From IMG/VR virus record IMGVR_UViG_3300021093_003305, positions 1-39,772 of that record: a stretch of DNA of 39,772 bases, one strand, 5' to 3'. Positions 1-7,715 of the stretch are shown here, piece by piece. The notes under the pieces were generated by a model. The model made no database searches and was not told where the DNA came from. It saw only the letters and a program-made list of their open reading frames with translations. Numbering within the stretch: the stretch's first letter is position 1; each line of letters opens with the position of its first letter. The translations under genes and the position numbers were made by a program. The stretch is from a virus.

Positions 1-183
1 GATGGTAGTTGGGGAAAGTTTGTTTCAAATAAAATGCCATCCAATGAAGAACAAGTTATTTATGGCACTTGTGAAGAAGAAGTAGGTAATTTGGAAGAAA
101 GTATTTTAAACATTATTCAAAAACATATTCCACCACACTTTACAAAAAAAGAACTTTTAAGAAACTATAGAAACAGAATTTAA
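1..183 (+). CDS. Partial CDS, C-terminal 60 residues, unidentified
   Basis: The window opens inside a reading frame that runs from base 1 to a TAA at 181-183. The visible tail begins DGSWGKFVSNKMPSNEEQVI and ends in a basic stretch (ELLRNYRNRI). It is charged, with no recognisable motif and no membrane segment. It ends 6 nt before the terminase start, so the two are probably co-transcribed. In T4-type phages the gene before the large terminase is often the small terminase subunit, but nothing seen here proves that identity. Confidence 0.6.
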   Translation, partial: DGSWGKFVSNKMPSNEEQVIYGTCEEEVGNLEESILNIIQKHIPPHFTKKELLRNYRNRI

Positions 184-189
184 AAATGG

Positions 190-1965
190 ATGTTGTTATC
201 GAAAGAACAAATATTATTAGAGTATGCTAAGTGTGTAAATGATACTCCATACGCACTTAAAACATATTTGCAAACTTACGACAACACACAATCTAAATAC
301 GTCCCATTAGAATTATTTAACGACCAAGTTACTCTTGTAAAAGACTACGATTCTGCTGAAGAAAATATAGCACTAAAATATCGTCAGGCCGGTGTGTCAA
401 CCGTTACATCGGCTTGGGCTTCTAAAAGATTGGTTTTTGCTAAAAAATCAAAACCTGAAAAAATTCTAATTATTGCAAACAAACTTGACACCGCTGTTGA
501 AATGGCAAATAAAGTTAGAGCTTTTGTCGAACAGTGGCCTTCTTGGTTAGGAGTTGGATTTTCAGTTGAAAAAAATGCGGCAAGACATTTCAAATTAAGT
601 AATGGTTGTGAAGTAAAGGCTGTTGCAACATCAAAAGATGCTTTACGTGGATATACCCCAACAATTCTTATTTTTGATGAGGCTGCTTATATTGATGCCG
701 ACGAAGATTTTTGGTCTGCTTGTATGGCGTCTCTATCTACAGGTGGTAAAGTTATTGTAATTTCTACTCCAAACGGGTTTGACCGAATTTACTATTCAAT
801 TTATGCTCAGGCCGTAAAAGGAATGAATGACTTCAAAATCACTGAAATGTTTTGGTTTCGTGACCCAAGATATTCTAAAGATTTAAAGTTAATTAAATGT
901 GATGATATAATTCATTATATGTTAAACAGAAGTGACTATAAAGATAATGAAATTACACTAGATTACTCAAAAATAAAAGTGTCCGATAGGAATTTCGAGG
1001 AAATAAAAGAAAAATTAGAACAAGGTTATAAAGCTTATTCTTCTTGGTTCGAATCGATGTCAAAAAAATTAAAGTTCGACAAACGTAAAATATCACAAGA
1101 GTTGGAGTGTAATTTTTTAGGTTCAGGAGATAACGTAATACCTCGTGAAACAATGAAAAAAATAAAAGAAAACTTTATTAAAGAACCAGAAAACAAATTT
1201 CTGGGTGGTGCATTGTGGCAGTGGAAAGAACCGATTGCTGGCCACAAATACATAATGGGAATGGATGTTTCGAGAGGTGATAGTGAAGACTTTACAACAT
1301 TTATTATTATTGATTTTGACGAGAGAGAGCAAGTTTTAGAGTATATTGCAAAAGTTCCACCTGATATTGTTGCAGAAATAAGCTATAAATGGGCAACAAT
1401 ATATAATGCATTCATTGTTACAGACATTACAGGTGGAATGGGTGTTGCAACGTCACGAAAGTTACAAGAGTTGGGATATAAAAATTTATATATAGATGGA
1501 ATAAACCCAGCAGATAAATGGAAATGGGACCCAAAACAAAATGAAAAAATACCAGGAATTAATTTTAACTCAAAAAGGGTTCTTATTGTTCAGGCGTTTG
1601 AGGAGGCTTTGAGATTTGGGTTTGCCGTAAGGTCTCAGAGGTTATTTAATGAACTTAACACTTTTGTTTATGTTAATGGTAGACCTGACCACCAAAAAGG
1701 GCAACACGATGACTTGATTATGGCGATGGCTATGGCAATTTATGTTGGTGAGTCATCTTTTGCTCAACTCGAAAAGGCCACAGAACAGGCAAAAGCAATG
1801 ATTGACTCTTGGACGACTGATAAAAATATGTTTAGAGAGTCTTCACAAAATTTTAATCCTTCAATACCAGCACAAACTGATATGTATAATAGTAGAGCAT
1901 ATTCAGGACCAACAAAAAGTGATTACGAAAATTATTCTTGGTTGTTTGGTAACAGAAGAGTTTAA
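190..1965 (+). CDS. Terminase large subunit, T4 gp17-like
   Basis: The 591-residue product is the ATPase-nuclease motor that packages DNA through the portal into the prohead. The ATPase domain has a deviant Walker A segment KYRQAGVST (about 63-71), Walker B ILIFDEA (158-164) with the catalytic Glu at 164, and a coupling motif STPNG (192-196). The C-terminal RNase H-fold nuclease shows MDVSRGD (358-364), DITGG (412-416) and HDD (506-508), giving the expected acidic residues D359, D412 and D507/D508. Length matches T4 gp17 (about 610 residues). An ATG at 186 in another frame ends after a few codons, so the ATG at 190 is used. The leader has no Shine-Dalgarno. The portal gene follows after 33 bp. 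Confidence 0.95.
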   Translation: MLLSKEQILLEYAKCVNDTPYALKTYLQTYDNTQSKYVPLELFNDQVTLVKDYDSAEENIALKYRQAGVSTVTSAWASKRLVFAKKSKPEKILIIANKLDTAVEMANKVRAFVEQWPSWLGVGFSVEKNAARHFKLSNGCEVKAVATSKDALRGYTPTILIFDEAAYIDADEDFWSACMASLSTGGKVIVISTPNGFDRIYYSIYAQAVKGMNDFKITEMFWFRDPRYSKDLKLIKCDDIIHYMLNRSDYKDNEITLDYSKIKVSDRNFEEIKEKLEQGYKAYSSWFESMSKKLKFDKRKISQELECNFLGSGDNVIPRETMKKIKENFIKEPENKFLGGALWQWKEPIAGHKYIMGMDVSRGDSEDFTTFIIIDFDEREQVLEYIAKVPPDIVAEISYKWATIYNAFIVTDITGGMGVATSRKLQELGYKNLYIDGINPADKWKWDPKQNEKIPGINFNSKRVLIVQAFEEALRFGFAVRSQRLFNELNTFVYVNGRPDHQKGQHDDLIMAMAMAIYVGESSFAQLEKATEQAKAMIDSWTTDKNMFRESSQNFNPSIPAQTDMYNSRAYSGPTKSDYENYSWLFGNRRV

Positions 1966-1998
1966 AATATTATAAAATTAACTATTTTAAAAAATAAA

Positions 1999-4890
1999 AT
2001 GGCAGAAGAAAAATATACAGTTTGGCAAAGATTAGGTAAAGTTTTTGGTCCAAATTCAACGGTTGACCAGCAGTCACCTGTTTTTAAGTTTGATAAAAAA
2101 GAACTTTTAAAAACACCAAACAAACAAGATTACGAAAGAGAAAAATTACAAGCTCAGCAGACCATGTATATTGGTCAACAATGGCAAAAAGTTGAAAGTA
2201 ATCTATATCAACAGGCAGTATATTATGAACCAACAAGAATGGCGTCATATTATGATTACGAATCGATGGAATATTGTTTAGCCGGTGACACTAAAATTGC
2301 AACTCCAAACGGGTTTATAACAATTAAAGAGTTAGCGGAAAAAGGTAGAGATTATGAATTTATTACTTATGCTTACGATTACAATCTTAAAAAAGTGGTT
2401 CCCGCAATTGCAAGAAATGCACACTACACTAGAGATGAAATGACTTATAAGATTACTTTTGACGATGAAAGTTTTATTATTGCAACTTGGGAGCACCAAT
2501 TTATGAAAAGAGATGGTTCATTTGAAAGAGTTATGAACTTAAAACCTGGAGATTCAATGATGCCATTTTATCGTAAATCATTCTTCAATAATCAAAAATA
2601 TAATTGGGTTTATACCTGTAATTCAGATGAAGGACACAATGGATGGATTTCCGAACATAATTTAATCGCTGAATGGTTTTATGATAAAAAAATAAATAAA
2701 GACGAAGAAGTTCATCATATAGATTTTAATGGTAAAAATAACTTACCTGAAAATTTACAAGTAATGAAAGTGTCAGAACACAGAGCATATCATGCAAAAA
2801 TAAATAACGAAAAATTGTGGTCTAACCCTGATTACAGAAAAAAAATGTCAGAAGTTGCAAAAAGGAAAGGAAAATTAGTTTGGGGTGGAAGACGTAGTGG
2901 TGACAAAAATCCGACATATATAAAAATTGGTTGGGATAATATTATTGAAACGGCAAGAAAAATTAAAACTTTAAAAGGAACGTCTAAAGAATTAAATATA
3001 TCTTATCGAAAATTACAAAGAGAAATTGTATCGAATGGATATAATGATTGGAATACTTTTTTAATGGCTTATGGAATTAAAAAATCTCCATATTCAACCG
3101 CAAGAGCAAAAAATAGTGTAATTAATCTAAACCACAAAATATTATCAATTGAACCTTACGGTGTTGTTCCTGTTTATGATTTAACGGTTCCAGGATATAA
3201 AAATTTTGCAACAGATTCTATTTTTTCACATAATACGCCAGAAATTTCTGCAGCATTAGACATTTATGCTGAAGAATCAACAACTCCCGATAAAGATGGA
3301 CATATTCTTAAAATTTATTCAGAATCAAAAAGAATTAAATCGGTATTAACAGATTTATTTAACAATAAGTTGGATATTAACACCAATCTACCAATGTGGG
3401 TTAGAAATACTTGTAAGTTTGGTGATAATTTTGTTTATTTAAAATTGGACCCAGAAAGAGGTGTTGTTGGTTGTCAGCAATTACCAAACATTCAAATTGA
3501 GCGTTTAGAAAAGGGTATGAAATTTCAACCTGAAAAGTATTCAGCAGAGATTGAAAATGATGCGTTAAAATTCACATGGAAAGAAAAAAACATGGAATTT
3601 AATACATGGGAAATTGCTCATTTTAGAATTTTAGGAGATGATAGAAAACTTCCATACGGAACTTCAATGTTAGAAAAAGCTCGTCGTATTTGGAAACAAC
3701 TTTTATTATCTGAAGATGCGATGTTAATATATCGCGTTTCAAGAGCACCTGAAAGAAGGGTTTTTAAAGTATTTGTTGGTAACATGGACGATAAAGATGT
3801 TGATGGTTACGTTCAAAGGGTTGCAAACAAATTTAAAAGAGACCAAATTGTTGACCAAAAAACAGGAAATGTCGATATGAGATACAATCAAATGGCAGTA
3901 GACCAAGATTACTTTATCCCTGTAAGAGATACCACCACCACAAATCCAATAGAGACTTTACCAGGTGGTACAAACTTAGCGGAAATTGCAGATATTGAAT
4001 ATATCCAAAAGAAATTAGTTACGGCTCTTCGTATTCCTAAGGCTTATCTTGGATTTGAGGAGGCTGTAGGTGATGGTAAGAATTTGTCACTTCTTGATAT
4101 TAGATTTGCAAGAACAATTAATAGAATTCAAAAATCTATGATTGCAGAAATGAATAAAATTGCCATCATTCATTTATTTTTATTAGGGTTTGAAGATGAA
4201 TTAACAAACTTTACTATTGGCCTTACAAATCCATCAAAACAATCAGACCTTCTTGGAATTGAATTGTGGAAAGAAAAAATTACACTATTCAAAGATGCCG
4301 TTGCACCAATTCAAGATAGTGTTGCACCAGTATCAGCATCTTGGGCCAAAAAACACATTTTAGGATTTTCTGATGATGAAATTAGACTTGATTTACAACA
4401 ACAAAGAATTGAAAGGGCAGTATCAGCCGAGTTAGGTAAAACCGCTGAAGTAATCACAAAAACAGGATTGTTTGATACACTTGATTCCCTATATGGTAAA
4501 AAAGATGAAGCGGCCGCAGGAGGGGGAGCTGCTCCTGAGGGAGGAGGGGCACCTGAAGAAGAAGGAGGAGGGGCACCGCCACCACCACCTGATGCGGGAG
4601 GGGCACCGCCGCCACCACCTGATGCTGGAGGGGGAGTTACCCCTGAGGGAGGAGGGGCACCTGAAGAAGAAGGAGGAGGGGCACCGCCACCACCACCTGA
4701 TGCGGGAGGGGCACCGCCGCCACCACCTGATGCTGGAGGGGGAGTTACCCCTGAAAGTTTTAACAAAAATGATTTGAATTTAATTTTAGAAAATACACTT
4801 TTTGATAAAGATAACACATTAGACTTATCAAAAGGTAGAGTGTCTTTGAATGAAATAGATGATAAAATAAAAAACTTATTAAATAAGTAA
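1999..4890 (+). CDS. Portal protein, T4 gp20-like, interrupted by an intein
   Basis: The 963-residue precursor would yield a mature portal of about 643 residues after removal of a 320-residue intein (residues 93-412). The joined exteins read YESMEY then TPEISAALDIYAEES, the conserved T4-type portal signature. The portal body follows, with RAPERRVFKVFVGN and the segment PGGTNLAEIADIEYIQKKL typical of gp20. The portal dodecamer sits at the special vertex, nucleates prohead assembly and docks the terminase. The C-terminus carries an unusual Gly/Pro/Glu-rich tail (about 838-918) made of two identical 36-residue repeats, then a charged 44-residue end. The leader is A-rich without a Shine-Dalgarno. 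The next gene starts 23 bp downstream behind a TATTTATT box. Confidence 0.94.
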   Translation: MAEEKYTVWQRLGKVFGPNSTVDQQSPVFKFDKKELLKTPNKQDYEREKLQAQQTMYIGQQWQKVESNLYQQAVYYEPTRMASYYDYESMEYCLAGDTKIATPNGFITIKELAEKGRDYEFITYAYDYNLKKVVPAIARNAHYTRDEMTYKITFDDESFIIATWEHQFMKRDGSFERVMNLKPGDSMMPFYRKSFFNNQKYNWVYTCNSDEGHNGWISEHNLIAEWFYDKKINKDEEVHHIDFNGKNNLPENLQVMKVSEHRAYHAKINNEKLWSNPDYRKKMSEVAKRKGKLVWGGRRSGDKNPTYIKIGWDNIIETARKIKTLKGTSKELNISYRKLQREIVSNGYNDWNTFLMAYGIKKSPYSTARAKNSVINLNHKILSIEPYGVVPVYDLTVPGYKNFATDSIFSHNTPEISAALDIYAEESTTPDKDGHILKIYSESKRIKSVLTDLFNNKLDINTNLPMWVRNTCKFGDNFVYLKLDPERGVVGCQQLPNIQIERLEKGMKFQPEKYSAEIENDALKFTWKEKNMEFNTWEIAHFRILGDDRKLPYGTSMLEKARRIWKQLLLSEDAMLIYRVSRAPERRVFKVFVGNMDDKDVDGYVQRVANKFKRDQIVDQKTGNVDMRYNQMAVDQDYFIPVRDTTTTNPIETLPGGTNLAEIADIEYIQKKLVTALRIPKAYLGFEEAVGDGKNLSLLDIRFARTINRIQKSMIAEMNKIAIIHLFLLGFEDELTNFTIGLTNPSKQSDLLGIELWKEKITLFKDAVAPIQDSVAPVSASWAKKHILGFSDDEIRLDLQQQRIERAVSAELGKTAEVITKTGLFDTLDSLYGKKDEAAAGGGAAPEGGGAPEEEGGGAPPPPPDAGGAPPPPPDAGGGVTPEGGGAPEEEGGGAPPPPPDAGGAPPPPPDAGGGVTPESFNKNDLNLILENTLFDKDNTLDLSKGRVSLNEIDDKIKNLLNK
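2275..3234 (+). mobile_element. Intein with HNH homing endonuclease inside the portal gene
   Basis: This in-frame insertion of 320 codons begins with Cys (C93, CLAGDTKIATPNG) and ends FSHN (H411, N412) before Thr413. These are the hallmarks of a class 1 intein: nucleophilic Cys1, block B TWEH (T163-H166), a C-terminal block VPVYDLTVPGYKNFATD, penultimate His, terminal Asn and a hydroxyl-bearing +1 residue. An HNH nuclease sits in the middle (HHIDFNGKNNLPENL at 239-253, then EH at 260-261). It is followed by a NUMOD3-like stretch (NPDYRKKMSEVAKRKG) and a probable helix-turn-helix (about 315-360). All key splicing residues are present, so splicing activity is expected; homing activity is inferred. 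Confidence 0.93.
4534..4749 (+). repeat. Two perfect 108-bp tandem repeats, GC-rich, in portal tail
   Basis: Two copies of a 108-bp unit (4534-4641 and 4642-4749) appear identical base for base, and a third copy begins and then diverges after a few bases. Each encodes 36 residues (PEGGGAPEEEGGGA followed by two PPPPPDAGG-like segments). Each unit has an internal duplication around GGAGGGGCACCGCC. The GC content is far above the surrounding AT-rich DNA. Exact identity suggests recent duplication, or copy-number change by slippage. A repeat-collapse assembly error affecting copy number is possible. Confidence 0.93.
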
Positions 4891-4891
4891 G

Positions 4892-4899
4892 TATTTATT
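4892..4899 (+). promoter_or_regulatory. Candidate late-promoter box TATTTATT
   Basis: The box starts 22 nt before the ATG at 4914. It is one of a set of TATTTAT(A/T) boxes at similar distance from structural gene starts and resembles the T4 late -10 box TATAAATA. It would place transcription start about 10 nt before the ATG. The genome is AT-rich, so chance occurrence is possible. Confidence 0.45.
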
Positions 4900-4913
4900 A
4901 TAAAAAAATTATT

Positions 4914-5651
4914 ATGGCGGCTTTTGGTGAAATAAAAACTAAAATTGAAGAGACTTTTATCAACTTATATGGTAAAAAAGAGTTCAAATATTTTTCTAAT
5001 CAATTCAGAACTATAGTATTAGAAAATAAAGATATTGCAGAATTGTATTATATATATGACGATTTAAATAAAAATAAAGGGATGTCTGTGGATTTAGTAA
5101 ACGACTATGTAAATGAATCTATAGAATATTCACAAATTTTAATTGAAAATAATTCAAAAGTCCTAAGTAAAGTTGGTTCTTGGATTGATGCGATTGATTT
5201 ACATAATAACCCAAACAATAAATACGAAACAATTGATACGGTTATATATAACAAATCTATCAAAAATTTAGAATCTATTTTAGAATCAAAAAAACAAATT
5301 TCTAAAATCCTTACTTCGGCTAAAAAAGAAAAAATAGTTTCTAAATCAATTAATTTACCTTTAGAAACTATGATTAAAGTTGCAAATTTAAAATTGAACG
5401 ATGAAATTTCTACTTTATCTGAAAGTGAAAGAAATGAAATAACAGAAATTGTTTCTATTCCTAAAGATGAATTAGAATTAAGAATGGAAAGATTAAAAGA
5501 GTCTATAGTTGGTAGTTTGAAAATAAAATTGAATGAATCAAACGAAAAAGATTTCAAAGACACAATAGAAAAAACCGTAGATAAAATACAAAACTCACCT
5601 ATAGATTTTTATAACTATTACAAGTTGAAACAACTTCAAGAAGGATTATGA
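4914..5651 (+). CDS. Hypothetical head-module protein
   Basis: The 245-residue, lysine- and glutamate-rich product has no recognisable catalytic motif, signal peptide or membrane segment. It looks mostly helical, with charged stretches such as SESERNEITEIVSIPKDELELRM that could form coiled coil. It lies between portal and protease, where T4 has the small prohead-core genes 67 and 68, so a role as core or head-assembly factor is possible by position only. The ATG lies 22 nt after a TATTTATT box. The TGA overlaps the next gene's ATG (ATGA at 5648-5651), which implies translational coupling to the membrane protein. Confidence 0.75.
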   Translation: MAAFGEIKTKIEETFINLYGKKEFKYFSNQFRTIVLENKDIAELYYIYDDLNKNKGMSVDLVNDYVNESIEYSQILIENNSKVLSKVGSWIDAIDLHNNPNNKYETIDTVIYNKSIKNLESILESKKQISKILTSAKKEKIVSKSINLPLETMIKVANLKLNDEISTLSESERNEITEIVSIPKDELELRMERLKESIVGSLKIKLNESNEKDFKDTIEKTVDKIQNSPIDFYNYYKLKQLQEGL

Positions 5652-5899
5652 TAAAATTTTTTAAAAATATGATGGAAGGAGCTAATGGTGAAATTTCATC
5701 CAAAAGATTTATAGGTCTTTTGTGTAGTATTTCTTTGATTGTTGCTTTATTTGTATCGCTATTTAGCTGCGGAAAATATGTAGCACCTGTAATACTTATA
5801 CAAACTATTGGGTTGTTATCATTTGGAACATTAGGACTTACATCCGTTGATTTTTTTACTCACAAAAAAAAGACAGAAGAAAATCAAGACAAGAATTGA
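5648..5899 (+). CDS. Small two-helix membrane protein, holin-like candidate
   Basis: The 83-residue product has a short amphipathic N-terminus, a conserved-looking SSKRFIGLL motif (17-25) and a hydrophobic helix (about 23-42). A short turn containing SCGKYV follows, then a second hydrophobic helix (about 46-69) and a charged tail HKKKTEENQDKN. This architecture is common in small phage membrane proteins of Bacteroidota phages that are often labelled holins. No lysis gene is adjacent, so the holin label is tentative. The gene overlaps its upstream neighbour by 4 nt, and its last 16 nt overlap the 3' end of the opposite-strand bS21 gene. Confidence 0.7.
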   Translation: MIKFFKNMMEGANGEISSKRFIGLLCSISLIVALFVSLFSCGKYVAPVILIQTIGLLSFGTLGLTSVDFFTHKKKTEENQDKN

Positions 5900-6075
5900 T
5901 TTTGTTTTTTTTGAATAAAAATTGCTTTTTTTTGTTGTTTTCTATTTTTAATAGATTTTTTTTCAAACTCTTGTCTATCTCTTAAAAATTCTAATTGTTT
6001 TGTTTTATAAATTTTAAATTTATATTGTTTTAAGGCCTGTTCAATATTTCCTTTCTTCACTTCAATAATAATCAT
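5884..6075 (-). CDS. rpsU: Phage-encoded ribosomal protein bS21
   Basis: The 63-residue product matches the bS21 pattern along its whole length: start MIIIEVKKGNIEQALKQYK, then LRDRQEFEKKSIKNR, then KKAIFIQKK. The normal family length is about 60-70 residues, and the LRDRQ.F.K.S and QKA.(Y/F)IQK signatures are of Bacteroidota type. bS21 sits on the 30S platform next to the anti-Shine-Dalgarno end of 16S rRNA. The protein could therefore join host ribosomes and alter mRNA choice; that is inference. The gene is alone on the minus strand inside the plus-strand head module, preceded by a TATTTATA box at 6096-6103, and overlaps the membrane-protein gene tail-to-tail by 16 nt. Confidence 0.9.
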   Translation of the reverse strand: MIIIEVKKGNIEQALKQYKFKIYKTKQLEFLRDRQEFEKKSIKNRKQQKKAIFIQKKQNQFLS

Positions 6076-6095
6076 AAATTTTTTCCTTTTAGTTA

Positions 6096-6103
6096 TATAA
6101 ATA
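6096..6103 (-). promoter_or_regulatory. Candidate late-promoter box TATTTATA for bS21
   Basis: Read on the minus strand, TATTTATA begins 28 nt before the bS21 ATG. The same box precedes capsid and tail genes, which suggests bS21 is expressed with the late class. Confidence 0.45.
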
Positions 6104-6120
6104 TATGAATTTTTTCGAGC

Positions 6121-6152
6121 TTTGACAAATTTAATTCTAATTATTATATTTT
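6121..6152 (+). promoter_or_regulatory. Candidate Bacteroidota-type -33/-7 promoter
   Basis: TTTG at 6121-6124 is followed after 20 nt by TATATTTT at 6145-6152. This resembles the Bacteroidota primary sigma consensus (TTG, about 19 nt, TAnnTTTG). It lies 29 nt before the ATG at 6181 in the divergent gap between bS21 and the next gene. The -7 box lacks the final G, so the call is weak. Confidence 0.35.
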
Positions 6153-6180
6153 ATAAAAATAAACATCTTACATATGAAAA

Positions 6181-6630
6181 ATGAAGAAAGGAAAAACATC
6201 AAAATTAAACATTTTTGATGATGCAAAATGTCAATATGGAACAGTTGATTCTAAAAATTTAAAATCAATTTATCTAATTTTTCAAACATGGGTTAAACCA
6301 AATGAAGACTACACAAATTGGGTTTCCATCACAGGAAGCATAAAAAGACAAATTTTACACACCTTATTAGAAGTTGTTGACCACAAAATTTTCGAAAAAA
6401 AATATATTGTAGATTTGGATTTAAGAACAAGTGGACTTCAAAAAAACAAAAAAAGTTTTTTAAATTTAGAAATAACACTTTTTATTCACAACGATATTTA
6501 CGATTTTAAATCAATTATTTTAAGGTCAAAAATTAAAAATATTTTATCTTCGATCTATAAAGATGATTTAAAAAATTCAATTTATTTTACATTAAGTAAA
6601 ACAAAATTGGCAGAAACACAAGAAATATAA
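6181..6630 (+). CDS. Hypothetical protein, 149 residues
   Basis: The product is basic (K-rich) and soluble, with alternating beta-like segments (YLIFQTWVKP, FLNLEITLFIHNDIYDF) and a lysine-rich N-terminus MKKGKTSKLNIFDD. No family is recognised. The ATG at 6181 was chosen because an ATG at 6174 in another frame closes after 14 codons. The leader is A-rich. It lies between bS21 (divergent) and the prohead protease (21 bp downstream). It may be an early or middle gene inserted in the head module, since its upstream region looks like a host-type promoter rather than a late box. Confidence 0.7.
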   Translation: MKKGKTSKLNIFDDAKCQYGTVDSKNLKSIYLIFQTWVKPNEDYTNWVSITGSIKRQILHTLLEVVDHKIFEKKYIVDLDLRTSGLQKNKKSFLNLEITLFIHNDIYDFKSIILRSKIKNILSSIYKDDLKNSIYFTLSKTKLAETQEI

Positions 6631-6638
6631 TATTTATA
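6631..6638 (+). promoter_or_regulatory. Candidate late-promoter box TATTTATA
   Basis: The box starts 21 nt before the prohead protease ATG (6652), directly after the preceding gene's stop codon. It belongs to the same box set as 4892, 7676, 11121 and the minus-strand sites. Confidence 0.5.
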
Positions 6639-6651
6639 ATAAAAAAATATT

Positions 6652-7362
6652 ATGAGAATTTTAGGACCTAACGACACAGGTAAAGGAATTCTTGTTGAGT
6701 GGGATGCAGGAATCATCAATCCCAACGAGCCAAGAAACCAAAGTATTATTAGAGAATCATATGGTCAACTCGACCATTCAAAACCTTTCGTGTTTTACGC
6801 AACACTTCAAAAACACGGCGTTCCAAATAGAAATGGTAGAATTTATCCAGAAAAAATATTAAAAAGGGAGGCTGAAAAATACCAAGACGTAATCAAACGA
6901 GGAATGTCTATTTCAGAATTGAATCACCCTGAGTCATCTTTAGTTGATTTGGATAGGGTATCACATTTAATTACTGAAACTTGGTGGGAAGGAAATATTT
7001 TAATGGGTAAGATAAAATTATTAACAAGTCCAGGTTTTCACGAAAGAGGAATAGTTACATCAAAGGGTGATGTAGCTGCAAACCTCATGAGACAAGGTGT
7101 CACAATGGGCGTATCGTCTCGTGGAGTCGGGTCTTTAGTAAAAAAAGGAGACGAAAATGAAGTTCAAGAGGATTTTGAGTTAATTTGTTTTGACTTAGTT
7201 TCTTCACCATCTACACCTGGTGCATATCTTTACTTAAACAAAGAAGATAGACCAAATTACGAAGAAAAATTATCTGAATCTGAAAATATTAATTCAAATA
7301 TGGGAGGATTAGATAAATCTGTTGACTTAATGAAAAGATTATCTAATTATTTAGGTAAATAA
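6652..7362 (+). CDS. Prohead maturation protease, T4 gp21-like
   Basis: The 236-residue serine protease degrades the scaffold and trims capsid proteins during prohead maturation. The T4-type protease signature is clear: ISELNHP with the catalytic His at about 92, GVSSRGVGSL (153-162) with the nucleophilic Ser at 155/156, and an acidic position in CFDLVSSPSTPGAYL (about D181). N-terminal motifs FYATLQKHGVPNRNGRIYP (48-66) are typical of the family. T4 gp21 cleaves after (L/I)-x-E; matching sites are visible in the capsid protein and in two nearby proteins. It is placed between portal and scaffold as in T4. Length is close to T4 gp21. Confidence 0.94.
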   Translation: MRILGPNDTGKGILVEWDAGIINPNEPRNQSIIRESYGQLDHSKPFVFYATLQKHGVPNRNGRIYPEKILKREAEKYQDVIKRGMSISELNHPESSLVDLDRVSHLITETWWEGNILMGKIKLLTSPGFHERGIVTSKGDVAANLMRQGVTMGVSSRGVGSLVKKGDENEVQEDFELICFDLVSSPSTPGAYLYLNKEDRPNYEEKLSESENINSNMGGLDKSVDLMKRLSNYLGK

Positions 7363-7372
7363 TATTAATAAA

Positions 7373-7582
7373 ATGAATGAGAAGTATTTTGTAGCAAAAA
7401 TCACAACCGACATGCTTGATGACAACACAGGTAAAATTAAAAAAATGAGAGAAGAAAAACTTGTTAAAGGTTTTTCACCAACAGATGTGGAAGCTAAAGT
7501 TTCAAAAGTTTATGAGACTTATACATTGAATTGGCGAATAACTGCTATTGTTGAAAGTAAAATTGACGAAGTAATTGAGTAA
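7373..7582 (+). CDS. Small DUF4494-like protein
   Basis: The 69-residue product has the pattern KYFVAKITTD, then GKIKKMREEKLVKGFSPTDV and EAKVSKVYE. This resembles the small Bacteroidota domain DUF4494, in which a (K/T)E.YLV.A.S.TEAEA core is usual. That assignment is from memory of the pattern and is moderately sure; the function of the family is unknown. It sits 10 bp after the protease and directly before a strong terminator, so it ends the protease transcription unit. Confidence 0.6.
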   Translation: MNEKYFVAKITTDMLDDNTGKIKKMREEKLVKGFSPTDVEAKVSKVYETYTLNWRITAIVESKIDEVIE

Positions 7583-7599
7583 CTTTTATTTGATTTTAT

Positions 7600-7627
7600 A
7601 AAAGGTCCCCACAAGGGACCTTTTTTG
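7600..7627 (+). terminator. Rho-independent terminator after the protease unit
   Basis: A 10-bp stem AAAAGGTCCC / GGGACCTTTT (7600-7609 with 7615-7624) encloses a 5-nt loop and continues into a T-run. It separates the protease unit from the scaffold-capsid unit. Confidence 0.85.
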
Positions 7628-7675
7628 TTTTTACATCTTTTTTAAGATAAAATTAAATTTTTTACAAAGTCTATA

Positions 7676-7683
7676 TATTTATT
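7676..7683 (+). promoter_or_regulatory. Candidate late-promoter box TATTTATT for scaffold
   Basis: The box lies 40 nt before the scaffold ATG, downstream of the terminator, so a new transcript must begin near here. The spacing is longer than at the other boxes. An ATG at 7706 in another frame encodes only 5 residues. Confidence 0.45.
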
Positions 7684-7715
7684 AGATAAATAAACGCAAA
7701 TACAAATGCTTTTTA

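Noticed and set aside
4510-4517. NotI site suggesting cloning or vector contamination
   Set aside because: It fits in frame with the GC-rich portal tail, and no vector-like sequence is around it.
4311-4817. 168-residue minus-strand frame rich in Pro/Gly/Ser
   Set aside because: It is the reverse-strand reading of the GC-rich portal repeats; no leader, no box, fully inside the portal gene.
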